From Zymoseptoria tritici IPO323 (Eukaryota > Ascomycota > Dothideomycetes > Mycosphaerellales > Mycosphaerellaceae), in assembly GCF_000219625.1 (NCBI RefSeq), contig NC_018210.1, forward strand, positions 1,984,001 through 2,048,000: a stretch of DNA of 64,000 nucleotides, in the 5' to 3' direction. A program made the position numbers and the translations under genes. The notes under the pieces were generated by a model that worked only from the letters and a program-made list of their open reading frames with translations, was not told the DNA's origin and searched no databases. Shown piece after piece: positions 42,645-53,902 of the stretch (positions within the stretch are counted from its first letter, which is position 1; every line of letters starts with the position of its first letter).

Positions 42645-45619
42645 ATGGGCTCTACTCAAGAAGTCGATCCACCGGGTCAGGAAACTGTGCCCAACATCAT
42701 CGACATTCGTTCTGACACTGCCGGCTTTGAGTTGAAGAAACTCATCAAAGACGGACTGAATACCCAGGATGGCAGTGAACGGACTCTCCCGACATTGCTC
42801 CTGTACGACAACAAGGGCCTGAAGCTCTTCGAAGACATCACATATCTGGAGGAATACTACTTGACCGGGCAGGAGATTGCCGTGTTGGAGAGGCATGCGG
42901 TCAGCATGGCCGAGAGAATCCCGCAGGATGCCATACTGCTTGAATTGGGTAGCGGGTACGGACTGCCGGACGACCCTGGGTGAGGTCGTCAAACTGACAT
43001 ACAACGCAGCAATCTCCGGAAGGTGAAGATCCTTCTCGATGCGCTGGAACGGGCTGAGAAGCGGGTCTCGTACTATGCATTGGACTTGATGCATTCCGAG
43101 CTTGTCCGCACTCTCGCCGCGGTGCCAAAGGGCGCCTTCAAGCATGTACAATGCTTTGGTCTGCATGGGACATACGATGATGGTCTTGAATGGCTGAAGA
43201 AGCCAGAGAATGCCGAAAAGCCGAAAGCAATCTTGTCGATGGGCTCAAGCATTGGCAACTTCAACCGTGAAGAAGCCGTTGGATTTCTCGCCCAGTTTGC
43301 TGGCATCCTCCAGCCGAACGACACGCTGATCATTGGCATCGACGCCTGTCAAGAGCCTGACACAGGTATGCGATGATGAATTCCGTCTGCTATGCCGATT
43401 TGGAGCTGGCATTTCTGGTCGCATCAGGCGCATCAGCCGTGCAACGACTTACTGACAACATTACAGTGTATCATGCGTACAATGACAGAGACGGTGTCAC
43501 ACACCAATTCATCATGAATGGACTGTCGCATGCCAACGACTTGCTCGGCTACGAGGCTTTCGCCCCGGACGACTGGCAAGCTATGGGCGAGTACGACACG
43601 GTAGGCGAGCGACATCGTGCGTTCGTCATCCCCCAAAAGGACATGCAGATTGAGGGCGTATCTCTCAAGGCTGGCGAGAAGATTCGCATTGAGGAATCGT
43701 ACAAGTACAACCACGACCAAGCTCTGACCTTGTTCACCAATGCCGGACTGGTTGAAGGAGCGAGGTTCACCAACTCTGCCGGAAGTTATGGTCAGTCTGC
43801 CAAATCTACCCCACTTTTTCCCTTACGACAACATTTGTAATGCCCAGAGGATTCCGCCGCTTCCGCCGAGAGCAGAGCACCTTTGATCAGAAATCATTCA
43901 AACTAACAACTCATTCATCACAGCTTTGCACATGCTTGCCAAGCCCATCACAGCCATGTTCCCAGTCAAGCCAGAAATGTTCCAACCAGTGCCAAGTCTC
44001 AGAGAATGGCAGGATCTCTGGTTGCTTTGGGACAAAGTTACGCGCCAAATGATTCCCAATGAGGAGCTTTTGCACAAACCGATTAAGCTTCGAAATGCAT
44101 GCATTTTCTATCTGGGCCATATTCCGACGTTCTTCGACATCAAGATCTGCGAGGCTACAGGAATGAAGCCCACGGAGCCGGAGTATTTCCGTAAGATCTT
44201 CGAACGAGGCATCGATCCGGACGTCGACAATCCGGAGCATTGCCACGCCCATAGCGAGGTTCCCGACAGCTGGCCGGAGCTGGACGTGATTGTCGAGTAT
44301 CAGAAGAAGATCCGACAGAGAGTCGTTGATCTGTACGAGTCTGGTCATGCCACCGAAGAATCCTGGACTGGACGAGCGCTATGGCTTGGGTTTGAGCATG
44401 AGGTGCAGCACCTTGAGACTCTGCTTTATATGATGGTCCAGAGTGACAAGACTCTGCCGCCTGAGGGTGTGATCAAGCCAGACTTTGAGCAGATGTCAAT
44501 CCAGGCCGAAAGAGAGTCGGTTCCCAACCAGTGGTTCGATATTCCCGAACAAACTCTTACCCTGGGACTGAACGATCCAGATACACCCGACGGGCCAGTA
44601 AGACATTTTGGATGGGATGTTGAGAAGCCTCGGTATACCGTAAAGGTTCCTGCGTTCAAAGCTCAAGCACGACCCATCACGAATGGAGAGTTCGCCAAGT
44701 ACCTCATCGACAACAACAAAGATGACATCCCTGCTTCATGGATGGACCACAAAGTTTCGGAATCAAATGAAGCAAATGGACTCTCCAACGGCCATGCTGC
44801 GTTTCACGCATTCGTCCACGACAAGGCTGTACGTACGGTGTACGGCCCGGTGCCGCTTCGCCTGGCACTCGACTGGCCCGTGTCGGCCTCATACGACGAA
44901 CTTCATGGCTGCGCCAAGTACATGGGAGGACGCATCCCAACCGTCGAAGAGGCACGCAGCATATACACTTATGCCGCAACGATGAAGAAGACTGACGCTT
45001 TGAACGCGCTTGGAAAAACAATCCCTGCAGTCAACGGGTATGTACGAGCGGTGGTGATCCATTGACCTCTTCTAACAACATCCGCAGACATCTCGTGAAC
45101 GACGGTGTGGAGGAGTCGCCACCACACAAGCCTTCTATCAACGGTTCCGGCGCTGCAGCTGGTCCATCCTCCGAGGAGCTCTACGCCGATCTCTCCACGG
45201 CGAACGTAGGCTTCAAATATTGGCACCCCATGCCTGTCACTCCAAATGGCAACAAGCTTGCTGGACAGGGTGAAATGGGTGGTCTGTGGGAGTGGACCAG
45301 CTCAGTGCTGGACAAAAGAGAGGGCTTTGAGCCGATGAAATTGTACCCAGCGTACAGCGGTGAGTTGCACGTCGTGCCGCAGAATGGAATGTACGATGGC
45401 TGACGTCTTCTAGCCGACTTCTACGACGAGAAGCACAACATCATTGTTGGTGGCTCGTGGGCCACGATGCCTCGATATGCAGGTCGAAAGACTGTGTAAG
45501 TTACTTTGCCGTCCGTCTCGAGACACGAGATAAGCGCTGACAGGAGGTGTAGCATCAACTTTTACCAGCGTCGGTACCCATATGCCTTCGCAGGCGTGCG
45601 TCTGGTCAAAGACAATTGA
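42645..45619 (+). CDS. EGT1: Ergothioneine biosynthesis protein Egt1 (methyltransferase-sulfoxide synthase fusion)
   Basis: Seven exons (42645-42955, 43010-43365, 43467-43790, 43924-45037, 45088-45359, 45414-45495, 45553-45619) give 841 residues; introns are 50-133 bp, GT-AG, and every phase closes. The N-terminal half is an EgtD-like SAM-dependent histidine trimethyltransferase: TYLEEYYLTGQE, the SAM site LELGSGNLRKV (about 99-109) and LSMGSSIGNFNR. The second half is EgtB-like: GHIPTFFD (about 395) and FEHEVQHLE (about 487) supply the three iron-binding histidines, and the FGE-sulfatase fold follows with GGRIPTVEEAR, GGLWEWTSS and GGSWATMPRYAGR. The protein makes hercynine from histidine, then hercynylcysteine sulfoxide. 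The C-S lyase Egt2 is not in this window. Confidence 0.95.
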
Positions 45620-46943
45620 TTGAAGCAAGTCGATGTGGAGTGGGCTTCGACGACGGACGAGAGGAGCTTTTGGAAAGGTTGTGTATTGATTTCTCTTGCA
45701 TGTTTCGCGCATGATGGCTATCGAATGACTGTTCACTCGGATCGTACTCATGCTGTGTGATGCTTCAACAACAGTGACCATGTAGGTACTTTCGCAGGAC
45801 GAGCGGACTTCGATGTGTCTGGCTGGCTTGCAAAACGGGTCGCCGTCATCGGACAGCTGCCGGGCCACCTCCAGGGACCGCTAGTCATACAGGCAACAGG
45901 ACATGCGCTCGGATAGGCATTGAACTGGCGGATAACGTAGCAGGACATCTCTGGAAGATCAATACATGCTGACAGCGTACAGATCATGCGCAGGACTTCT
46001 TGCTGGCGACGACGACAAATACTTTGGCGCGGCATTTCGATCGAATGTCCAGCTACGACAACAAGTCGACTCGACTGCTATCTTATGGTGAGGGGAAACA
46101 TAACTGCCGTATCAGAAAGTACGGTAGCTAAAGGATCACAGCACAGCAAAGCCGCCGTGGCCCGCGCGTATCCCGCGCGACGATGCATCTATCACATGCA
46201 AGAAGGACCCGCCTGGCCGGATCGGTGTAACGTGACAGAATTGACCGCATATCATCCGACGTTGGCATCTCGAACAAGGAATCAAACTGGAACACTTTGC
46301 GAGGCAGTCACCCGAATTCGCAGACCACTCGACAGTCGTCCTTGCCCGAACAAACGTCGGACGCCTCAAATCTTGATCCCTGAGGCACTTCACCAAGATA
46401 CCTTATTCACGCCCCACCAGAGAAAATGTTTCCCGTTGCTCCCCAAACACCGAACATCAACATCCACATACCTCAAACGACAACGCGCGCTCTCGAACAC
46501 GTCCCGAAATCAGAACCCCTCGACGTGATTCCCCACCAAACCCGTCACCCCTGTCAGTCCTCGCCGGATGCTGCCTACTGCAATCTCGCCGTCAACCTGC
46601 AACCTCCAACCATTCCAACAACTGCAACTCGAAACGCAACTCGGCCAAGGTTCTCTGCAGTCGTCCGTCGGCATCTCCATCCCACGTCCACCCGAGTGCG
46701 CAACTCTCTCGTCTCTCGCTACATGCAGCAGCGGAAAGCAGCGCCTCTCCGTCCTTCGCTCTTCGTCCCTTCGACTATGCCAACGACTGCCCTCTTTCAT
46801 CGTCCAGACAATATCAGCACTTCGAGAGTCACCACCACAGCCCACTTCACCAAAAAAAGTCCAGGCAGAAGCGGCGGCCGTCATCTTGGCAAAAGGAGGA
46901 TCGCCACCATCACAAACCCACAAACACCGACTGCACCGCGGAT
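45620..46943. other. Intergenic region and possible long leader
   Basis: About 1.3 kb. From about 46426 to 46943 the plus strand is open in two frames over long stretches and is C-rich, but the predicted peptides are low complexity and not protein-like. It may be the 5' UTR of the next gene. Confidence 0.4.
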
Positions 46944-48272
46944 ATGCCTGCTGACCTGTTCAAGTGGGAAGAGAGCGGCGGATTGAGTGCGTAGTGCGCA
47001 GACATCCTGTTTGTATCGACTTGCTGGCTGACCATACCTCCAGAGCACCACTGCCCAATCTGCCAAACTCCGCTCTCTCACGACAAATGCCGCACCGTGT
47101 GCTTGGGCAATCACGTCGAATGGTGCCATCGCTACCACACCCTGTTCCGAAAGAACTGGAGCTCTCGATGCAGTGCCTGCAAAAAGACAGACGAGCAGCA
47201 TGAGAAGCGTCACCGTGACATCGCCGAGATTCTGGCGCGGATTGAAAAGCTCAAGGCGGATGAAGAGGCCATAGCCATGATGCTCCTTGGCTCACCAACG
47301 GCGACCAAATCACCGAGAACACCGCTCACTGCCACGGCATTGAATATCGTCGAAGGTGTCGACGAACCTACTCCCGGCCTCGATACCCCTAGGACGACCA
47401 AGAGGGAAAGGAAAAAGGCGAAGAAGGCGACAAAAGCACTCACTCGAGACAAGGTGGTCACCTCAGCGGACATCCTGCGCGTGGCTGAAGCTTTGCATCC
47501 GCAAGCGCAGACTGTTAAGAACGAGCTGGGGGAGCAGACTTTCGACGAGCTGACCGAAGATCTGGAGATCAGGAAGAACTTGAAGTTCAATAAGAGTACC
47601 TGCAACACCAAGTCAGCGCGCAGAGACTTCAAGAAAGAGGAGATGAGCATCGATCCGGAAACGACAGCCAGCGAGACGGAGCGATTGTTGGACGTCTTTC
47701 AGGTGAACGGGAAGGCTATGGGAAAAGAAGGTGAGCTCGTCAGCGAACTGATCGAGGCCATCAGGAAGGATCTTACCCATCATCACGACGAGCTCCAGAA
47801 CACCGCCCGGAATAAAGCTAGCTTCTGGCGTTGGGCTAACAAGTCGGCGTATCGTGATCTGGTGGAGAACGGACAGGAGTGGGACTCCAAGGAGCCCGCC
47901 AAGAAAGGGGAGGCTTCAGTTGAGGATGAGCGTCGGGACAGTGCAGTGACAGCGGAGGCCGACACCGAGGATGAGGGAGACGTACCACGCAGCGGCAGTA
48001 TCAACTCAAGCGAGGCCGACTCGGCTGGAACTGGCCTGACGGTACCATCCAGCAAGGCGGCCGCGCCAAAGAAGCCAAAGACGCTGACTTTGGGAACTCC
48101 GTCGACGCCGGCCAAGGAAGAGGTCGATCCCGGCTGGACACACGTCGGCAAGAAGGTCCTGGCGCCTCCGATCGGGAAACTGAAGTTGGCCTCAAATGGT
48201 GGGCTGCACCATCTCGACCACAAGCCAAAGGGAAAGTTCGGGGCATTGGCCTGGTCGGGCGCAAAACGCTGA
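46944..48272 (+). CDS. Unknown protein with N-terminal Cys/His zinc-binding-like module
   Basis: Two exons (46944-46986, 47044-48272; 57-bp GTGCGT...CAG intron) give 423 residues starting MPADLFKWEESGG. The first 65 residues carry the pattern C-x2-C, C-x3-C, NHVEWCHRYH, C-x2-C (CPIC, CRTVC, EWCHRYH, CSACKK), which looks like a small zinc module. A charged helical region follows (HEKRHRDIAEILARIEKLKADEEAI), then a basic stretch KRERKKAKKATKA that may act as a nuclear signal, a disordered acidic region, and a C-terminal GWTHVGKKVL...KGKFGALAW segment. I do not recognise the family. The start exon is short and inferred from splice phase. Neighbours (EGT1, NMD3) give no functional hint beyond shared strand. 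Confidence 0.65.
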
Positions 48273-48802
48273 AGGGGTGCGTGTAAGGCCGGGAGCTGGT
48301 GCGGAAAAAGAGATATGAGTTCATTCGCGAAGAGTTTCGCGAGCATCGAAATTGGCATCTGATTGGCAGTGATAGCACATGCGGCAGCATCTGAGCTGAT
48401 TTCGACATGACCACTGGAGGCAGATGAGGAGGGAAACAGACAGAGCGTAGGCCACAGCTTGGGCAGTCCTTTACCTTGACAGTTTCCACAAAAGTAACAA
48501 CGCTCCATTGAATGGAGATGTCCCTTCTTGTGCACAGTGCCTTCTCTGATCCCTTGACATGTGTGAACACAGGAGTGACTGAACAGCTCTGCTCCGGCCT
48601 CCTGTCGTACTGGGGCTCGGAGTGCGGGCCGAAGCGGTATCGATAAGTCTTTGCCCTGGTCTCAAGTTCGTTCTCTTCCAAATCAATCTGTGGCGTCAGT
48701 CACAACTTTGAAAAATACGCCCGTCTTCCAATTTGAACCGAAGGGCTACCGTAACAGCCCAAGGACCACAGATACAAGCAACACCTCGCTGACCTGCTCA
48801 CC
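48273..48802. other. Intergenic region upstream of NMD3
   Basis: About 530 bases, same-strand genes on both sides. Minus-strand frames here are antisense shadows that run into the preceding gene. It holds the NMD3 promoter. Confidence 0.45.
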
Positions 48803-50418
48803 ATGGCCATGTCTATGGACATCGACGGCTCGGTGCCGCTGCCCGCACAGCGCGAAATGACTTCTCCGACAGTACGGACTCTCTCGCCCGCAAGAACTGA
48901 CCACAACATACTGACTGCTCCTCACAGGTACTATGTTACAACTGCGGTGCTGCGATCGATGGCACACAGGCCGCGGGTGCCATCTGTACCGACTGTCTCA
49001 AACTGACCATGGATGTTACGCAAGGAATCGAACGAGACGGCATCCTACTCATGTGCAGAGATTGCGACAGATGGCTCTCGCCGCCAACGTCCTGGGTTGT
49101 CGCCGCTCCCGAATCGAGAGAACTCCTCGCGCTTTGTCTACGAAAACTCAGAGGACTTCACAAGACACGGATAATAGACGCCTCGTTCATCTGGACCGAG
49201 CCGCATTCGAGACGAATCAAAGTCAAGATCACAGTACAACAAGAGGCGATGCAAGGTGCGATATTACAGCAAACTTTCGACGTCGAGTTTGTCCAGCAAT
49301 ACAAGCAGTGCCCCGACTGCCAGAAGTCATTCACACATAACACATGGAGCTCGGTCGTGCAAGTGCGACAAAAGGTCCCTCACAAGAGGACTTTCCTCTA
49401 CCTCGAACAGCTCATCCTCAAACAAGGTGCTCACAAGGACACGATCAACATCAAAGAGGTGCACAATGGTATTGATTTCTACTTTGCGGCGAAAAACCAG
49501 GCGGAGAAGTTTTGCGATTTCCTCAACTCCGTCACACCAGTGCGGACGAAGAAGGCGCAGGAGCTGATTTCCATGGACACCCACACCTCTGTCAGGTCGT
49601 ATAAGTTCACATTCTCATGTGAGCTCGTGCCGATCTGCAAGGACGATCTGGTTGCGCTGCCGCCGAAGCTGGCGAAGGCGATTGGAAACATCTCTCCGCT
49701 CGTTCTTTGTCATCGCATCGGAACGGCGGTGAATGTCATCGATCCGAATACCCTCCAGACTGCCGACCTCAGCACGCCGATCTACTGGAGAACACCCTTT
49801 GCACCCCTCGCAGACGTCCAGCAGCTCATCGAATTCGTTGTCATGGATATCGAGCCCATCGGCCCTGCAAAAGGTCGCTTCCTCCTGGCGGAAGCCACTG
49901 TCTGCAGGTCGTCAGATCTTGGTGTAAACGACACAACATACCTCATTCGCACACATTTGGGAGGAATTCTTCACGCTGGAGATACCGCCATGGGATACCT
50001 CCTTTCTGGAACACAATTCAATAACCCCAACTACGAGGCGCTTGAGGAGTCAAAGCAGTATTCCGGCACAATCCCAGATGTGATACTGGTGAAGAAGCAC
50101 TACGAGCGCCGCAAGAAGAAGAGCGCCAATACACGCAACTGGAAGCTGAAGCGCATGGCGCGTGAGGAGGGTGATATGAAGCCGAGGAAGCAAGATCAGG
50201 ACCGTGATGAGATTGACTACGAGCAGTTCTTGCAGGATCTCGAGGCTGATCCTGAGTTGAGAGCTGGCATGAACATGTACAAGCAACAACGGGAGCTTGA
50301 TGCTATCAGTGAGATGGAGACGGACGATGGAGAGGATGATGGTTTGGAGATTCCGATGGACCAGCTGATTGATGAGATGGAGGATATGGGCATGGAGGAG
50401 GATAGTGATGATGAATAA
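48803..50418 (+). CDS. NMD3: 60S ribosomal export adaptor Nmd3
   Basis: Two exons (48803-48871, 48928-50418; 56-bp intron) give 519 residues. The N-terminal zinc region has four CxxC pairs: CYNC (26-29), CTDC, CRDC and, further on, CPDC. Family segments include DASFIWTEPHSRRIKVKI, VRQKVPHKRTFLYLEQLI, GIDFYFAAKNQAEKFCDFL and SYKFTFSCELVPICKDDLV. The C-terminus is basic then strongly acidic (RRKKKSANTRNWKLKRMAREEG, later DDGEDDGLEIPMDQLIDEMEDM), where the nuclear localisation and leucine-rich export signals of Nmd3 lie. Nmd3 binds the 60S subunit joining face and recruits Crm1 for nuclear export. Another ATG two codons in is an alternative start. Confidence 0.96.
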
Positions 50419-51363
50419 GGAAAAGGAGAAGGCGAGCAAGGAATTACGCAGACAGGCGCGCAGAGGCGCAAAGACCACGCGCCTTGAGGCAAATTGCTGG
50501 GAAAGCCCTCTGTCCAAGACACTACGGCTCGGCGCGATATGGATGTCGTCTCGAATATCGAGAGAATCTGTCAAGTTACAGGTGCGGGCACAGTCTGAAG
50601 GATCCGTAGGTCGAGGACGAACGATAAGCGTTGCGAGTCCTCGACTCTTCGTTATGTCAACTCTTCATGCGACGGCATTACTCCCAGCCTCTCTCAATCG
50701 AAGGCACATGTTGAGGGCTGCACTTGGTACTCTTGGCCATTCGTCGTCGACTTGGCCCTTATGGTGAAGTGGCGACACGACGGTCTCAAACATGGCGACT
50801 AGGAGATACGAGTCGATCAACGCGTTCGCGTGTGCTTGCTGTTTCTAGTGCCCGTTCAAATCGTAGTGGTGGTGTAATAAAAACGAGAGTCTCCTTCATT
50901 CATATCGGATCGTCCGGACTTATCGCCGATAACTGCAGCGTCATTTTGGCACGGCGTCCAACCTCGAGGATCCACCACTCGCGCCCTCATTCGAACATCA
51001 TCACTCGTCCACATTCTTGTCTGCGCCGGTGGTTTGTGGTTTCTCTGCATTTTGCTGAAGATCGCTATTATTCTTCTTAACCTTGCAACGCGCCGAACTG
51101 CTCACCACTCGCTTCACTTCCAACAATCCGCTCGCGATACCAGTACTGACCTACTGGCAATCAGCAGCAGCGGCCACGGAAGCTACAACATCAGACGCAG
51201 CGGCTCTCATATCCAACCCTCTGGCTGAAGCATTACTCGGAAACCAGACAAGCGCGAGCGTCAGGGCTCCAACGCTCTCGAGTCGAGGCATTGTGAAGCT
51301 CGAGGACGTTTCAGACCAGGAAAGAGGCGTTAGTTGGTGAATAAGGACAAGCGCAGTTTCAAC
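50419..51363. other. Intergenic region between NMD3 and the UBL3-like gene
   Basis: About 945 bases with no recognisable gene. The frame of the next gene continues upstream to 51334 but only from a TTG. It holds the promoter of the next gene. Confidence 0.45.
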
Positions 51364-52145
51364 ATGGCCTCGCAGCCAGAGGCGGACACAGTCGCTGGCG
51401 CCGCTTCGTCGACGAACGTGGGTGTCGAAACACCTCGAAAAGAACAGCCTCATACCACCGCAGGAGCCACCGCCGCCGTCGATATGAACGACCCAGCCAT
51501 ACCACTACCAGACAGGACGCCCGCACCCACATCAACAGCCCTCGATGTCCCCTCAAGCTCTCCGCAGCTCACTCGAACACAGACCGAAGCTCTGGGACCA
51601 GCCACCGATGCACCGATCGCACATCCAACCTCAGCGCCAACCGGCCCAACCCTCAACATCTCCCTCATGCTCACGACTGGCGCACGGCATCCATACAAAG
51701 TCGACGAAAGATATCTGCGCAACCGCAAAGTCGAGGCACGGACAACGGGCGGTGACTTTGACCCGAGGGAATTGAGTGGCTATCAGCTCAAAGAGCTCAT
51801 CTGGACGGATTGGAGGAATGAGTGGGACCCACGACCGGCGAGTCCGAGCAGTATACGGTTGATTTTGATGGGGAGGATGATTGAGGATAAGGGTGTGCTA
51901 AAAGGTGAGTAGGCATGGAGGGGGAGACGTGGCGTGGGAGTGACAATGTGCTGACTGAGGTGTGTCTCCTTGCTGCAGACTTTCCGTTCAAGATGGATAC
52001 TACGAATGTGGTTCATATGACTGTGAAGCCGGCTGACTTGATTGACGACGACGACGCTGCGGCGAAGAGCACCGGTAAGGGTGGTGTTTTGCGAGCACAA
52101 GATGGGGAGGATAGCGGAGCTGGGTGCCGTTGTGTTGTTCAATGA
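51364..52145 (+). CDS. UBL3/MUB-like membrane-anchored ubiquitin-fold protein
   Basis: Two exons (51364-51904, 51979-52145; 74-bp intron) give 235 residues. A Pro/Ser/Thr-rich, probably disordered N-terminus of about 100 residues precedes a ubiquitin-like domain: LNISLMLTTGARHPYKVDE, LIWTDWRNEWDPRPASPSSIRLILMGRMIEDKGVLKD (split by the intron) and NVVHMTVKP. RLIxxGRxLxD is the classical UBL3/MUB signature. The chain ends GAGCRCVVQ, a CaaX box (CVVQ; Gln at X favours farnesylation) with a neighbouring Cys that could be palmitoylated. Plant MUBs dock E2 enzymes at the plasma membrane and animal UBL3 sorts proteins into exosomes. The fungal role is not established. Confidence 0.82.
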
Positions 52146-52752
52146 GCGTGGGCAATGATTTGAGTAGGCGGAGTCTGTCAGACTGAGATTATGGGCAGTC
52201 GGAGCAATTCGTCGCTGGTAAGAGTGAGGTACGTGTAAGAATCCAGCTGGTCTCACAGACGGCATGGAAGTGCTGAGGTGCGGACGCACTGAGCAGAAGA
52301 GCAAGACGACGAAAGCGCCTAACAGCGGCGCTGCGTTTCTTTAACCCGCGTGTTTGCGAAGCAGTCATTTCAGTTGGGCATGGGTTTGGGCGGCGTTAGT
52401 ACAGCGACTGGGCATAGATATCGGAGTCTCGTGTTCCATGATGAAATGATCCATCCACGACTTTATCGCTCTCAATCCTCTTGCACTTCGATGTGGAGAC
52501 TGACGTTGTGATGCCAGACAAAGGGAGTGCAAGACGTGCAAGATGTGCGACACTGAATCGGACTCTATTCGTACTAATGCACATGGTGAATGCAGCCGAA
52601 AGCAAGAGACGGATCACCTTCGCAGTCCGTCGTCTATCGGCCGTGTTGTTGTACAGCAAAGGCCATCCTCCGCAACCTTCCTCGATGAGCAGGACTCCTC
52701 AACGTTCCATCCGTATCGTGACACTTCTTCGTCCTCCGACCAGCGATCCCAT
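52146..52752. other. Convergent intergenic region
   Basis: About 600 bases between the UBL3-like stop and the UMP1 stop. Frames here have no recognisable content. Confidence 0.45.
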
Positions 52753-53275
52753 CTACCAGTTCATCCTGAAACGTCCCTCCATCTCCGTGTGGAAATCGGG
52801 CATCTCCCTCATCTCTTCACCAGTGAACACATCCTCCCAGCCCATCTCCGTATCTCTACCAGACAAGATATCCGCGTGCAGACCAGCAGTACCACCTCCC
52901 TGGAGCATGGCTGGCCGCCACTCGCCAGCGCGCACAATGCTCAACTCCATCTGACGCTTCACGGGCTCCGCGATGCCGAACTGACGACGCAAGAGCGACA
53001 TCTTGAGGCCTTCTTGCTGGGCACGCCAGTTGGCCAGGCGGGATTCGAGAGGGTGTGCGGAGGAGATGTCGGCGGAGGAGAAGGTGGTGGATTTGGGCGC
53101 GGGCGTGCTGAGGGCGAGGTTGGAGCGGAGGGTATCGTGGACGCCGGGAGCAGAGGGTGCGCCGAGAGAGGGTGATGTAAGGGTGGAGTGTGCGGTTGAT
53201 GGAACGATGCGGAGAGACTGTGAGGTGGGTGTTAGTCGTGTGATGAGGTGCAGGTGAGGCAGAGGGACGGACCAT
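52753..53275 (-). CDS. UMP1: 20S proteasome maturation factor Ump1 (POMP)
   Basis: Model: ATG at 53275-53273, a 55-bp intron (53272-53218, donor GTCCGT, acceptor CAG) directly after the start codon, then 53217-52753, giving 155 residues that begin MSLRIVPSTAH, the usual start of fungal Ump1. Diagnostic blocks are HPLESRLANWRAQQEGLKMSLLRRQFGIAEPVKRQMELSIV, ADILSGRDTEMGWEDVF and the Arg/Met-rich end. No in-frame ATG exists upstream in the unspliced frame, which supports the intron. Ump1 is sealed inside half-proteasomes, coordinates their dimerisation and becomes the first substrate of the mature particle. The unusual donor lowers certainty for the first exon only. Confidence 0.88.
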
Positions 53276-53902
53276 GATGGTGAGGAGCGCGGAGTGATTA
53301 CTGTGGTTGGCAGACGTTCGTGTGGTATGTGTGTGTCGTAGTGAGATTCGTCGGTTTGATGGCGTTGATGTATTGTGGGTGGGATGATGGTCGTGGTTGA
53401 TGGTGGTGGATGTTTGGTTGATGGAAGTGAGTTGTCGCCGATCGGAGCTTCACAAGCCGGAGCACGCGTGAAGCTGCTGCAGGCAGGCACCGAGTGACGA
53501 TGCCCCCAACGCCAAGACTTGAGGAGTGCAACAACTCCGACAATACCTTACTTCTCCTGTTTTGATATCTGGGCTGTACGATTGATCGGCGAGTCTTGCC
53601 AACTTGCCTGTACGACTGTATAGCACATCTGCTACCTTATCGGTAAGCCCATTTATCATGTCCTACTATCGTACTTCGAAGACTCCATGGCATATACCAG
53701 TCAACCTACACGCCCTCGTCCACGCAGAGGACGCCCTTCTGGTGATGAGACACAGTCACTGTTCAACGGCACATCAAACGGACTATACAGCACTCGTTGT
53801 TGTGGATCTAAATTAGCATTCTAAGCCAACATCCGGAAAGAGAATCGAAACAACATATACAACATTTCAAATCGTGAACATTCTCATCATCAGACTCTCC
53901 AC
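53276..53902. other. Intergenic region between UMP1 start and monooxygenase end
   Basis: About 630 bases, both neighbours on the minus strand. It contains the UMP1 promoter; no other feature is seen. Confidence 0.45.

Noticed and set aside
48001..48681. 226-codon minus frame overlapping the Cys/His gene
   Set aside because: Shadow of the plus-strand coding sequence; low-complexity product.
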